64,000 nt of DNA from Gemmatimonadaceae bacterium (GCA_019637445.1 JAHBVS010000001.1:1833586-1897585), one strand, 5' to 3'; shown: positions 23,937 to 33,185, counted from the stretch's first letter. Notes: a model not told the origin generated them from the sequence alone. Translations and numbers: made by a program.

Positions 23937-26684
23937 CTAGAAACTGCTGCCCAGCAGCACCGCATTCAGCACGAGCCGGTCGAGCGCGCGCCACCAGCCC
24001 CGGAACATCGGGTCAGAGGTGAACATCACCACGTTGCCGCGCCCGACCCGCTCCTGCGCGATGAACACGCTGCCCCGCAGCTTGCGCTCGGAGTTGTTGG
24101 GGAACACAAAGCCGCCGCGCCGCAGCGTGCCCTCGGTGGGGAACACCGCCACGTTCCCGCCGTCCTTCGACAGCGTGTAGAACGAGCTGCCGCCCACGAG
24201 CACGGGGAATCGCCGCTCCTCCATGCCGAGCGTCACCCAGCTCGTCATGTCCAGCACGACATCGAAGTGGCTACCCGGCAGGTCCGCGATGTCCTCGGCG
24301 CAGGCGTTCGGACTGGCCGTCGTGCGCAGTGAGTCCAGCGGCGCGAGCTCGGCGGGCGCGGGCTTCAGGTCCTTCTTCTCCTCGCACTGGATGCGACGCA
24401 CCGACGTGAGCCCGACGTCCTCGCGCGTCGCCCACTGCGTGGCGCCGCCGAAGGTCACCAGCGCGCCGCCGCCCTCGACCCAACGCTTCAGGTTGGCGCC
24501 GTTGCCCAGGCGTCCAAGCCCGCCGCTGGGGATGATGATCGCGTTGAACGCCGAGAGGTCGCCGCCGAGTGCGTCGGCGGAGATGGGCGTGAACTTGAGG
24601 CCATAGCGCTGCTCCAGGTTCCACCACAGCGCGCCATAGCTGGTCTGCGAGATGCCCGCGTCGCCGACGATGGCGATCTTCGGTTCCTCGAGCGCGACCA
24701 CGACTCCCGAGCCCGTGCCGTACTGTGCCGACTCCGGGAAGGCGGTGTTCACGCCACGCACCTCGACGCCGGACTCACGCGCGAGTGCGTCGATACGCGC
24801 AGCCATCGACGCATCGTTGCGGCCGACGCGCGCCACCCAGGTGCCGCGCGGCCAGTTCGTCGCGCCGGTCTGGATCGGCTCGGCGGCAATCGACACACGG
24901 TAGCCCTCCTGCAGCAGGTGTGCGGCCAGCTTGGCCGCGCCGTGTCGGTCGTTCTTCCACAGGAATGCCGAACGCGCATCGCGGCCGTCGACGATGCCAC
25001 CGTTGATGGCGTGCGGCAGCACTTCGCCATTCAGGCGCACACCGTTAGTGAGCGAGAGCGCCGTGGCGTTCACCGACGGCGCGTCCTCGGTCCAATAGGC
25101 ATCGACACCGAAGGCAATCGGCAGCGCCCAGGCGGAGATGTCGTAGAACTCGTAGAACTCTGAATCGTTGGCGTTGCGGGAGCGCTGCTGGTTGCGCTGG
25201 AACTTGTCGACCTGCGCCTGGGCAAAGACGGGGTCGAGCTCGGGGTCTGGCTCAAGCACGGCCTTGGCGAGCTTGCCCTGCGGCTGGGCCAGGTCGACGA
25301 TGTAGGAGCCAGCCGGGAACTGCCGCGCCCGCGCGCCGTCACTGCGGTAGCTCGCGGCCTTGCTGCTGTTGAACGACGCATCGGCGCGCGACACCTCGAT
25401 GCCGGCGCGAAGCAGCGCGGCCGCGAGTTCGGCGGCGCGCGCAGGGTCGTTGCCTGGCAGGAACACCACGCGCTTCATGGTGCCGTTGCGGCCCTCGGTC
25501 ACGGCGCGCGAGCGGAAGGCGGCGTAGTCCCGCACCAATCCGCGCACGGAGTCCGCCGAGGTCTCGAAGGTGGACACAGCGGCCACGAAGTGCTTGCTGA
25601 TGCCGTCGCGCAGCGAGAGCAGCGTGCCGTCCTCGCGGCGCTTCAGCAGCGCGGGGCCACCGTCGGTTTCATACGTCGTGCCCATCGCGCCCGTCAGCGA
25701 GGGCCAGGAGTCGTAGTAGCCGGGATAGTAGAGGTCGAAGGCATCACGCACGAAGTACAGCCAGCCATACCGATCGAAGGCCGCTGCGTTGCCCCGGCCA
25801 ATCGCCTCCGACCACTTGTAGGGCCACTGCGAGATGTTCGCGTTCACCGGCCGCGCCGCCGGCGCCATGTAGAACGTGCTCGTGTAGCCGTGCAGGTCGG
25901 CGGTGATCATCGGGTGCCAGCGCAGCATGCCACCCACGATGGCCTGCACCTCGCGCTGCGTCATCGCCATCAGGTCGCGGTTCATGTCGAACCGGTAGTG
26001 GTTGAAGCGCCCGCTGATGCTCCACGGCTGGTTGCGCTGCTGCTCGAGCGAGAGGCGCTCCGGACTGCCGACGGCGATGGAGTTGCTCCACACCGAGAAG
26101 CGCTCGTGGCCGTCGGGGTTGGAGCTGGGATTGATGATCACCAGCGCATTGCGCAGCCGCGCCAGCGTGGCCGGGTCCTCGGAGGCCGCGAAGTGATACA
26201 GCAGCTGCATCGAGGCCTCGAAGCCCGGCACCTCGTCGCCGTGCACGGAGCCGGAGAACCACACCACGGTCGGCGTACGCGCAATCACCGCATCAAGCTG
26301 TGCCTGCGTGGCACCGCGCGGGTCGGCGATGCGGTCCAGGTCCGCCTTGATGGCGTCCAGCCGCGCGATGTTCTCCGCCGTGCTCACGATGTAGATGCGC
26401 ATCGTGCGCCCTTCGTTCGTGACGCCGATCTCCTCGACGCGCACGCGGTCCTGCGCCGCCTGGGCGATGGCCAGCAACACGCGCTCCTGCTGGTGGTACT
26501 GCGTGTGGCGCGCGCCGACGTTGTAGCCGAGCACCGACTCCGGCCGCGGGACGCTGCTCCGGTAGGGGCCGCCGGAGTAGAACGAGAAGTTCCGGTCGTC
26601 GCGGAGGGAGTCGAGGGGGGCGCGCTGGGCGGGAAGCGCGGGGGCCAGCAGTGCAAGAGAGAGTGCGGCGGCGATCAAACGCAT
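23937..26684 (-). CDS. Secreted M14 metallocarboxypeptidase with a C-terminal amidotransferase-like domain
   Basis: 915 residues with a signal peptide (LIAAALSLALLAPALPAQ). The zinc site is complete: H148 and E151 in SGSVHGDEVPGFE, and H265 in TADLHGYTST. E339 in GTTYETDGG is the likely catalytic Glu. NPSSNPDGHERF and FDMNRDLMA are the substrate-site motifs. Residues from about 655 (KIAIVGDAGISQTSYGALWW ... AIIIPSGGLGRL ... WVEGGGALVTFGGATQW) resemble the class I glutamine amidotransferase / ThuA-like flavodoxin fold, without an obvious nucleophile Cys elbow. It is much longer than a plain M14 enzyme. It sits downstream of kup, with a repeat-like spacer between them. Peptidase activity is probable; the role of the extra domain is unknown. 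Confidence 0.9.
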   Translation of the reverse strand: MRLIAAALSLALLAPALPAQRAPLDSLRDDRNFSFYSGGPYRSSVPRPESVLGYNVGARHTQYHQQERVLLAIAQAAQDRVRVEEIGVTNEGRTMRIYIVSTAENIARLDAIKADLDRIADPRGATQAQLDAVIARTPTVVWFSGSVHGDEVPGFEASMQLLYHFAASEDPATLARLRNALVIINPSSNPDGHERFSVWSNSIAVGSPERLSLEQQRNQPWSISGRFNHYRFDMNRDLMAMTQREVQAIVGGMLRWHPMITADLHGYTSTFYMAPAARPVNANISQWPYKWSEAIGRGNAAAFDRYGWLYFVRDAFDLYYPGYYDSWPSLTGAMGTTYETDGGPALLKRREDGTLLSLRDGISKHFVAAVSTFETSADSVRGLVRDYAAFRSRAVTEGRNGTMKRVVFLPGNDPARAAELAAALLRAGIEVSRADASFNSSKAASYRSDGARARQFPAGSYIVDLAQPQGKLAKAVLEPDPELDPVFAQAQVDKFQRNQQRSRNANDSEFYEFYDISAWALPIAFGVDAYWTEDAPSVNATALSLTNGVRLNGEVLPHAINGGIVDGRDARSAFLWKNDRHGAAKLAAHLLQEGYRVSIAAEPIQTGATNWPRGTWVARVGRNDASMAARIDALARESGVEVRGVNTAFPESAQYGTGSGVVVALEEPKIAIVGDAGISQTSYGALWWNLEQRYGLKFTPISADALGGDLSAFNAIIIPSGGLGRLGNGANLKRWVEGGGALVTFGGATQWATREDVGLTSVRRIQCEEKKDLKPAPAELAPLDSLRTTASPNACAEDIADLPGSHFDVVLDMTSWVTLGMEERRFPVLVGGSSFYTLSKDGGNVAVFPTEGTLRRGGFVFPNNSERKLRGSVFIAQERVGRGNVVMFTSDPMFRGWWRALDRLVLNAVLLGSSF

Positions 26685-26720
26685 GGTGGTTGGGCTGGGT
26701 GCGGGGTGATTCGACGCGGG

Positions 26721-26802
26721 ACGGAAGACGGAGGACGAAGGACGAAGGCAAACGGCGAACTCAGACCTCCGTGAGCGCTGTCGTTCTCTTCCGTCCTCCG
26801 TC
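26721..26802. repeat. GGA-rich imperfect inverted repeat between kup and the M14 gene
   Basis: The left part is an ACGGAAGACGGAGGACGAAG / GACGAAGG array (26721-26748). The right part, CTTCCGTCCTCCGTC (26788-26802), is nearly its reverse complement: 14 of 15 bases match GACGGAGGACGAAG(G). The composition (GGA/GAC units) is unlike the surrounding coding DNA and lies in a 123-bp gap. A short related tract (GGAGGTAGGAGGTGGAAGGA) occurs at about 48106-48125. It may be a degenerate repeat element or a transcript-end hairpin for kup. Confidence 0.5.
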
Positions 26803-26807
26803 GGAAG

Positions 26808-28793
26808 CTAAAACTCAATCTGCGTGCCCAGCTCCACCACCCGATTCGGCGGCAGCTGGAAGTACTGCGTCGCCCCTCGCGCGTTGCGCGCCATGAAGGC
26901 GAAGATCTTCTTGCGGACGATGTTCATCGACAGCCCGCCCTTCTTCCACGGCCCGCGGCGCGCAATCAACTGCTCGCGGCCGAGGAAATAGCTGGTGTCC
27001 AGCGGGCGCGCCGCAATGCCGCTGTCGCGGCAGCGCTGGAGAATCTCCTTCACGTCCGGCGACTCCATGAAGCCGTACACGGCCACCACGCGGAACACGC
27101 CGTGGCCCAGGGCCTCGATGAACACGCGCTCCTCGCGCCGGGTCTCGGGCACGTCGGCGGTCTGGATCGACAGGATGATGACTGTCTCGTGCAGCACCTT
27201 GTTGTGCTTGAGATGGTGCAGCAACACCACCGGCACACCGAGCGGCTCCGAGGTCATGAATACAGCAGTGCCCGGCACGCGCGTCTTCGGTGACTCGCCA
27301 AGGTCCGAGATGAAGTGCTCCATCGGCAGCGTCTGCTCCTTCATCCGCTCCGACAGGATCGCGCGGCCACGCTTCCAGGTGGTCATCAGCGTGAAGATGC
27401 CGATGGCCACCACAATCGGGACCCAGCCGCCGTGCACGAACTTGAGCGCGCTGGCGCCGAACAGGGCCGCATCAACCGCGAGGAACACCGTGAAGAACAG
27501 GGCCGCCTTCCACGGTGCCCATTCCCAGCGCCGCAGTGCGATGATGAAGTACAGCGTGGTGCCAAGGATGAACGTCCCCGTCACCGCAATGCCGTAGGCC
27601 GCGGCCAACGAGGCCGAGGAGCGGAAGCTCAGCACCATCACCAGCGTGCCGATGAACAGCGCGTTGTTGATCTCGGGGATGTAGATCTGCCCGAACTCGC
27701 GCGCCGACGTGTGCGTGATCGTCATCCGCGGGCTGTAGCCCAGCTGGATGCACTGCTGCGTGATCGAGAACGCGCCCGAGATCATCGCCTGCGAGGCGAT
27801 GATCGTGGCCACCGTGGCCAGCGCGATCAACGGATACAGCATGGCACGCGGCGCGAGCAGGAAGAACGGGTTCTCCACCGCCGCCACATCGCGCAGGATC
27901 AGCGCGCCCTGGCCGAAATAGTTGAGCAGCAGCGCGGGCAGCACCATCGCGAACCAGGCCAGCCGGATGGGCTTCTTCCCGAAGTGCCCCATGTCCGCAT
28001 ACAGCGCCTCGGCGCCGGTCACCACCAGCACCACGGCACCGATGACGAGGAATCCCGGCAGCCCGTTGTGCGCGAAGAACTTCACGGCGTACCAGGGGTT
28101 GATCGCCGCCAGGATCTCCGGTGCCTTCACAAGTTCCTTCGCACCCAGCACCGCGAGCACCAGGAACCACACGAAGGTGACGGGCCCGAACAGCGCGCCG
28201 ACCTTGGCCGTGCCGAAGCGCTGGCCGACAAACAGCGCCACCAGGATGGCGATCGAGAGCGGCACGATAGCCGGGTGGAAGGCCGGCGAGACGACCTCGA
28301 GGCCCTCCATCGCCGAGATGACGGAGATGGCTGGCGTGATCATGCCGTCGCCATACAACAGCGCCGCCCCCATCAGGCCCAGTGCGATCACCAGGAACCT
28401 GCGGGAGCGGCGGGTGGGCTCCTTCTGGAGCAGGAGGGCGAGCATCGCGAGAATGCCGCCCTCGCCGCGATTGTCGGCCTGCAGGATGAAGACGATGTAC
28501 TTGATCGTCACCACCAGCAGCAGGGCCCAGAGAATCAGGCTGAGGATCCCGTACACATTCTCTGGAGTCGGCTGGAGCCCGTACTCGGGGCTGAAGCACT
28601 CGCGTAGCGCGTAGAGTGGGCTGGTACCGATATCCCCGTACACGACGCCGAGGGCGCCGAGGGACAGGATGGCGAGGCGCTTCCCGTGTGGGTTGGCCTC
28701 GACGTGCACGCGCTCCGGCGGCTTATACTCGGCGGTCAGGCGCGGAATCGACTGGCGCGGCTCTGAATCGCCTGGCTTGGGTTGGTCCGACAT
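26808..28793 (-). CDS. kup: Kup-family low-affinity potassium uptake protein
   Basis: 661 residues. It takes up K+ across the inner membrane, probably with protons. The signature GVVYGDIGTSPLYAL is at residues 49-63, followed by about 12 membrane helices to about residue 470 and a soluble C-terminal domain of about 170 residues (ending in VELGTQIEF). The ATG at 28793 lies 12 bases after a TAGATT box, so the leader is only about five bases. The gene is directly downstream of the terminator of the efflux operon and is therefore a separate unit. Length and motifs are fully standard. Confidence 0.97.
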   Translation of the reverse strand: MSDQPKPGDSEPRQSIPRLTAEYKPPERVHVEANPHGKRLAILSLGALGVVYGDIGTSPLYALRECFSPEYGLQPTPENVYGILSLILWALLLVVTIKYIVFILQADNRGEGGILAMLALLLQKEPTRRSRRFLVIALGLMGAALLYGDGMITPAISVISAMEGLEVVSPAFHPAIVPLSIAILVALFVGQRFGTAKVGALFGPVTFVWFLVLAVLGAKELVKAPEILAAINPWYAVKFFAHNGLPGFLVIGAVVLVVTGAEALYADMGHFGKKPIRLAWFAMVLPALLLNYFGQGALILRDVAAVENPFFLLAPRAMLYPLIALATVATIIASQAMISGAFSITQQCIQLGYSPRMTITHTSAREFGQIYIPEINNALFIGTLVMVLSFRSSASLAAAYGIAVTGTFILGTTLYFIIALRRWEWAPWKAALFFTVFLAVDAALFGASALKFVHGGWVPIVVAIGIFTLMTTWKRGRAILSERMKEQTLPMEHFISDLGESPKTRVPGTAVFMTSEPLGVPVVLLHHLKHNKVLHETVIILSIQTADVPETRREERVFIEALGHGVFRVVAVYGFMESPDVKEILQRCRDSGIAARPLDTSYFLGREQLIARRGPWKKGGLSMNIVRKKIFAFMARNARGATQYFQLPPNRVVELGTQIEF

Positions 28794-28805
28794 TGATGGA
28801 CGCTG

Positions 28806-28811
28806 AATCTA
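28806..28811 (-). promoter_or_regulatory. Candidate -10 box for kup
   Basis: TAGATT on the minus strand, 12 bases before the kup ATG and four bases after the T-run of the preceding terminator. It is the same hexamer as for the helicase and cyclophilin genes. No recognisable -35. Confidence 0.5.
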
Positions 28812-28815
28812 GCCG

Positions 28816-28856
28816 AAAAGCAGGAGGGGCGACGCCGGCCTGCTCGTCGCCCCTCC
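28816..28856 (-). terminator. Rho-independent terminator of the efflux operon
   Basis: On the minus strand a perfect 12-bp stem (GGAGGGGCGACG with CGTCGCCCCTCC; + strand arms 28845-28856 and 28823-28834) and a ten-base loop are followed by TGCTTTT. It lies 33 bp after the stop of the MacB-type permease gene and just before the kup promoter. Confidence 0.85.
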
Positions 28857-28888
28857 ATAATGTAACGCGTGGCCCCGCCGCTGCCGGA

Positions 28889-30109
28889 CTACTCGTAGCG
28901 CAGCGCGACGATGGGGTCCAGCCCAGCCGCCCGGCGTGCCGGATAGACGCCGAAGACCAGCCCGACAAAGGCCGAGAACCCGAAGGCGAGCCCCACGGAG
29001 CTGGCGCCGACCTGCGTGCTCCAGCCCAGGAACTTGGTGAAGCCCATCGCCCCGCCGGCCCCGACCGCGATGCCCAGCGTGCCGCCGACCAGGCAGAGCA
29101 CGATGGCCTCGATGAGGAACTGGAACAGGATGTTCAGCCGCGTGGCGCCGAGCGCCTTGCGGATGCCGATCTCGCGCGTGCGCTCGGTGACCGACACCAG
29201 CATGATGTTCATGATGCCGATCCCGCCGACGAGCAGCGACACCGCGGCGATGCCGGCCAGCAGCATCGAGAACACCTGCGTGGTCTCGCCCAGCGTGTTC
29301 AGGAAGTCGGCCTGGTTGCGTATCTGGAAGTCGTCCGGACGCTCCGGGCGCAGCTTGTGCTCGCGCCGCAGGATGCGCTGGATGTCCGCCATGGTTTCCG
29401 GGATCTCGGCCTCGCTGGGGGCGAGCACGGAAATCGAACGCAGGCGGTTGGAACCCATCACACGGAAGCGCGCCGTCTGGATGGGGATGAGGATCTGGTC
29501 GTCGGGGTTGTTGAACGGGCTGGCCTGTCCCTTCGACTTGTAGGCGCCCACGACCGTGAACTGGATGCCGCGGATGCGGATGTTCTCGCCCACGATGCCG
29601 TCCGCGCTCTGCAGGCCGAGGTTCTGCCACACCTGCGGGCCGACAACTGCAACGCGCTGGCGGCTCAGGTCTTCGCCGTTGGTGAAGAAGCGACCGGACT
29701 CGATCTCATACTTGCGGACCTCCGGATAGTTGGAGGTCGTGCCGACGACCTGCGTGCCGGCGTTCTTGTTGACGAACTGCACCTGCAGGTTGGACGACAT
29801 CTCGGGCTGCACGGCCGCGATCTTGGTGCCGCGCGCCTCGAGGGCGTCCGCGTCCTCCATCAGGAGCCGGGAGCGGACGTCGAAGGACATCACGCCGCCC
29901 GTGCGGGCCTGCCCGGGGGAGACGGTGAGCAAGGTGGTGCCGAGCGAAGAAATGCGGTCATTGACCGCCTGCTGGGCGCCGCGTCCGAGGGCCACGACCG
30001 CGATCACCGCCGACACGCCGATCACGATGCCGAGCATCGTGAGCAGCGAGCGGAGCTTGTTCGCGCGCAGCGCCCCGAGGGCGACGCGAATGGTTTCGCC
30101 GAACAGCAT
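28889..30109 (-). CDS. MacB/FtsX-type ABC transporter permease (no fused ATPase)
   Basis: 406 residues. The start (LFGETIRVALGALRANKLRSLLTMLGIVIGVSAVIAVVAL) gives a first TM at about 22-45. A periplasmic core domain follows (about 50-265), then three TMs near 285-310, 335-360 and 370-395. AGIAAVSLLVGGIGIMNIML and VTERTREIGIRKALGATR are the FtsX-family signatures. E. coli MacB carries its ATPase at the N-terminus; this protein does not. No ATP-binding protein is encoded anywhere in the operon, so the partner must be elsewhere. The gene is 6 bp after the adaptor gene and is the last of the operon. Confidence 0.93.
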   Translation of the reverse strand: MLFGETIRVALGALRANKLRSLLTMLGIVIGVSAVIAVVALGRGAQQAVNDRISSLGTTLLTVSPGQARTGGVMSFDVRSRLLMEDADALEARGTKIAAVQPEMSSNLQVQFVNKNAGTQVVGTTSNYPEVRKYEIESGRFFTNGEDLSRQRVAVVGPQVWQNLGLQSADGIVGENIRIRGIQFTVVGAYKSKGQASPFNNPDDQILIPIQTARFRVMGSNRLRSISVLAPSEAEIPETMADIQRILRREHKLRPERPDDFQIRNQADFLNTLGETTQVFSMLLAGIAAVSLLVGGIGIMNIMLVSVTERTREIGIRKALGATRLNILFQFLIEAIVLCLVGGTLGIAVGAGGAMGFTKFLGWSTQVGASSVGLAFGFSAFVGLVFGVYPARRAAGLDPIVALRYE

Positions 30110-30115
30110 GGGTGG

Positions 30116-31834
30116 TTACCGCCGTCCGCCGCCGGGCGTGCCACCACCGAGCGGGCTGTTGCCGCCGGTCATCGCCCGCATCCGGTCCTGGTTCTCCTGG
30201 CGCTGCATCTGAAGCGCCGCAGCGCTCAGCAGGGCCACACGATCGCCTTCCTCAAGGCCGCTGATGACCTCGGTGAAGTCGTAGTCGGCGACACCGAGCC
30301 GCACGACGCGCGCCTCCCAGCTGGAATCAGCCTTCTGTACGAACACGAGGCCGGTGCGGGTGGCACCACGGCCACCCTGGCGGCCGCCCATCGCACCACG
30401 GCCACCGGCAGGCGCGCCGCCGGTGTTCGGGGCCGAGACGCTCTGCGGACGCGTGCCGCTGGTGGCAGGAGCAGCCGTCGCCCCGTTGCCGCCCTGCATC
30501 TCACGCATCCGGCAAGCGCGGGCCACGAGCATGTCCACGCCAAGCTCGGTGTACGCCGTACGCAGCTCAGCGGTCAGCGCCTGCCGGTCGGCATTGGGGT
30601 CACGCATCTTGGCGTTGAGGTCGTCCACCTTCTTGGCGGCGGCCGGCTTGGCCGTGCGCGCGTCGGTGACGGTCTTGCACTGCGCGTCGGTCACTTCGGG
30701 CATCTGGAAGCCGCCCTGACGTCCCTGCTGCGGGACCAGGTCGGTGTAGCCCGGCGACGAACGCGTGGCACCGCCGGCCGGGGCCTGGCCCACCGGACGA
30801 GCGCCGTTCGCACCACCAGGCATGCCGCCCTGCGGCATCCCGCCACCGAAGCCACCCATCGCTGCGCGCAACTGTGCCTGCACGCTGTCGGGGTTGATGC
30901 CGAGGATGACGGCCGCCTGCGCGGCCTCACGCACCGAGCGGATGGCCTCGTTCGGCACCGCCACGACGTTCTCGCGGCGATCGGAGATGATGGCCACCTC
31001 GCCGTTCATGCCCGGCAGCAGGAGGCCGTCGCGGTTCTCGAGCGAGACCAGCACCGGGAACATCGTCACGTTCTGCTGCACCACGGCCTGCGGCTCGATC
31101 TTCTCCACGACGCCGCGGAACGGGCGGTCGGGGAAGGCGTCCACGGTCACCGTCGCGTCCTGCCCCGGCGACACACGGCCGATGTCCGTCTCGTTCACCA
31201 GGGCACGGGCCCGCACCTTGGTGAGGTCGGCCATCTTCACGATGGTCGTGCCACCGCCGACGGCGCTGGTGCCCGACTGAATCACCTGGCCGAGCGCGAC
31301 CGGCTTCTCGATCACCGTGCCCATCACCGGCGCGACGACGCGGGCGTCGTCGAGGCGCTGCTGCGCGAGGTCGAGATTGGTGCGCGCACGGACGATCTGC
31401 GAGAGCGCGTTCTGGTAGGTCAGCCCCGCCTGCTCGTTCTCCTGCGCGGTGATGATCTGCGCCTTGAAGAGGTCATCCGAGCGCTTCTTGTTCTGCGACG
31501 CCACCTCGAGCGACTTCTCGGCGCTCTCCAGGTCGGCCTTGGACTGGTCGTACTGGTTCTGCACGTCGCGCGTGTCGAGCTGCACGATCAGCGCGCCGGG
31601 GCGCACCAGCGTGCCGGTCTCGACCGGCATCTCGACGATCTGACCCGAGGAGCGCGACTTCACCTCGACGACGTTGATGGGCTCGATCACGCCCGTGGCC
31701 TCGGCCTGCACGACGATCGTGCGGCGCTCGACACCGGCGGTCTGGATCTGGAGGGCGGTCTCCTTCTTGCCGCCGCAGGCGGCGACGGCGCCAAGCAGCG
31801 CGGCGAAGGACAGGTACTTCAGGCGGGGCGACAC
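30116..31834 (-). CDS. MacA-like periplasmic adaptor of a tripartite efflux pump, lipoprotein, with a Gly-rich insertion
   Basis: 572 residues from the GTG at 31834, with GGAG nine bases upstream. The N-terminus VSPRLKYLSFAALLGAVAACGGKK has a lipobox-like VAAC. The lipoyl/barrel-sandwich part (VIEPINVVEVKSRSSGQIVE) surrounds an alpha-hairpin (about 90-165: NQYDQSKADLESAEKSLEVA and on). Beta-barrel segments follow. From about residue 295 a long Gly/Met/Pro-rich and helical insertion with two Cys (TDAQCKTV, ARACRMREMQ) runs to about 500, before the final domain (VRLGVADYDFTEVISGLEEG). Normal MacA proteins are about 370-400 residues. It bridges the permease and TolC. Confidence 0.9.
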   Translation of the reverse strand: MSPRLKYLSFAALLGAVAACGGKKETALQIQTAGVERRTIVVQAEATGVIEPINVVEVKSRSSGQIVEMPVETGTLVRPGALIVQLDTRDVQNQYDQSKADLESAEKSLEVASQNKKRSDDLFKAQIITAQENEQAGLTYQNALSQIVRARTNLDLAQQRLDDARVVAPVMGTVIEKPVALGQVIQSGTSAVGGGTTIVKMADLTKVRARALVNETDIGRVSPGQDATVTVDAFPDRPFRGVVEKIEPQAVVQQNVTMFPVLVSLENRDGLLLPGMNGEVAIISDRRENVVAVPNEAIRSVREAAQAAVILGINPDSVQAQLRAAMGGFGGGMPQGGMPGGANGARPVGQAPAGGATRSSPGYTDLVPQQGRQGGFQMPEVTDAQCKTVTDARTAKPAAAKKVDDLNAKMRDPNADRQALTAELRTAYTELGVDMLVARACRMREMQGGNGATAAPATSGTRPQSVSAPNTGGAPAGGRGAMGGRQGGRGATRTGLVFVQKADSSWEARVVRLGVADYDFTEVISGLEEGDRVALLSAAALQMQRQENQDRMRAMTGGNSPLGGGTPGGGRR

Positions 31835-31883
31835 GACTTGATACTCCGAATGGTTGCGATGGTGGGGTCGAACGATGCTGCGA

Positions 31884-33185
31884 TCAGAGATCGCGGCCGA
31901 TGAGGGCCTCGATCTGCGCCTTGGCCGTGCGGGCGTCGAGCCGCGCCTGGATGAGGTCGCGGCGGGCCTGGTCGAGGGTGGTCTGCGAGTTGAGCACGTC
32001 GAGCAGTGTGGAGGCACCCAGTGCGTAGCGCTCCTGCTGCACGCGGAGGTCCTCCTCGCCGGCGGCCACGGAGGCCAGCTGGATCTGCACGCGGGCCTCG
32101 GCGGTGCGGAAGGCGCCCAGCTGCTGGATCATCTGCTGGCGCGCATTGAGCTTCGCGTCGCGCAGCTGCACGCGGGCGTTGTCCTCGGCCACGGAGGCCG
32201 AGACGACCTGCTGCTCGCGGTTCAGCCCGTTGAAGATCGGGAAGCTGATGCTCAGCGAGGTGGAGATGTTGCGATTGCGGCCGTCACCGAGGAAGCGGAA
32301 GCCGGTGTCGGCGGCGGCGTAGGACCAGCCGAGGCCGGCCGAGAGCGTCGGCAGGTACGGCGTCTTGGCGGCGCGCGAGGACTGCCGGGCCGCGGCGTGG
32401 TTGGCCTGCGCCTGGCGCACGATCGGGCCCTGCTCGGCCAGCGTCATCAGCTCGGCCTCGGAGGCGGCGAGCAGGCCGGTCTCGGCCGTGTCGGCCGGGT
32501 CGGCGGTGACGATGAAGTCCGAGCCGATGAGGCGCGAGAGCGCGGCGTTGGCCGTGGCCAGCGAGTTCTCGGCATTCAGGATCGCCAGGCGGGCGTTGCC
32601 CACCTGGATCGAGGTGCGCAGCGAGTCCGAGCGCGTGGCGGCACCGGCCTGCACGCGGGCGGTCGAGGCGCGCAGCTGCTGCTCGGCCTGCTCGAGCTGC
32701 TTCTGCGCCGCGGCGCGCTGCTCGCGGGCGGCGAGCACGCCGTAGTACTGCTGCTTCACTTGCAGCGCGACGTTGAACGACTGCGAGATCTCGGTGGCCT
32801 CGGCGGCAGAGAGGTTCGCGCGGGCGGCCTGGAGGTCGAAGTAGCGACGGCCGCCGTCAAAGAGCTCAAGGTTCGAGTTGAAGCGATGGCTGCCACGCCA
32901 GGGCTGGTCGTTGGCGACCACCGTGTTGAAGTCGGGCACGAAGCGCGAGCCGTCCTGGCGGCTGACGCCGGCGCTGAAGCTCAGCGAGGGCAGGAACGCG
33001 CCGTAGCGCGAGCGCACCTGCGCGGCATTGGTGCGCAGCGCGTTCCGCGCCTGCACCGTGGCCGGCGCATTGCGCCGCGCCAGCCGCACCGCCTCATCAA
33101 GAGAAATCGGCCGCGCATCCTGCGCGGCCAAGGTCATCGGGATCACTGCTGCCATCACCGCTGCTGCCTGCATCAACCGCTTCAT
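31884..33185 (-). CDS. TolC-family outer-membrane efflux protein
   Basis: 433 residues with a signal peptide (LMQAAAVMAAVIPMTLAAQ). Two outer-membrane efflux repeats of about 190 residues are visible, with long helices (ISLDEAVRLARRNAPATVQA ... ANLSAAEATEISQSFNVALQ ... ARVQAGAATRSDSLRTSIQV and, in the second half, LNARQQMIQQLGAFRTAEAR ... YALGASTLLDVLNSQTTLDQ). It would form the trimeric exit duct for the adaptor and permease next to it. The start overlaps the stop of the Spy-like gene by 4 bp. The distance to the adaptor gene is 49 bp. Confidence 0.94.
   Translation of the reverse strand: MKRLMQAAAVMAAVIPMTLAAQDARPISLDEAVRLARRNAPATVQARNALRTNAAQVRSRYGAFLPSLSFSAGVSRQDGSRFVPDFNTVVANDQPWRGSHRFNSNLELFDGGRRYFDLQAARANLSAAEATEISQSFNVALQVKQQYYGVLAAREQRAAAQKQLEQAEQQLRASTARVQAGAATRSDSLRTSIQVGNARLAILNAENSLATANAALSRLIGSDFIVTADPADTAETGLLAASEAELMTLAEQGPIVRQAQANHAAARQSSRAAKTPYLPTLSAGLGWSYAAADTGFRFLGDGRNRNISTSLSISFPIFNGLNREQQVVSASVAEDNARVQLRDAKLNARQQMIQQLGAFRTAEARVQIQLASVAAGEEDLRVQQERYALGASTLLDVLNSQTTLDQARRDLIQARLDARTAKAQIEALIGRDL

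Noticed and set aside
28616-31903. A 1095-codon open frame on the plus strand opposite the efflux genes
   Set aside because: It runs antisense to four well-supported genes and encodes mostly Arg, His, Leu and Gly in a GC-shadow pattern with no domains. High GC produces such long empty frames.
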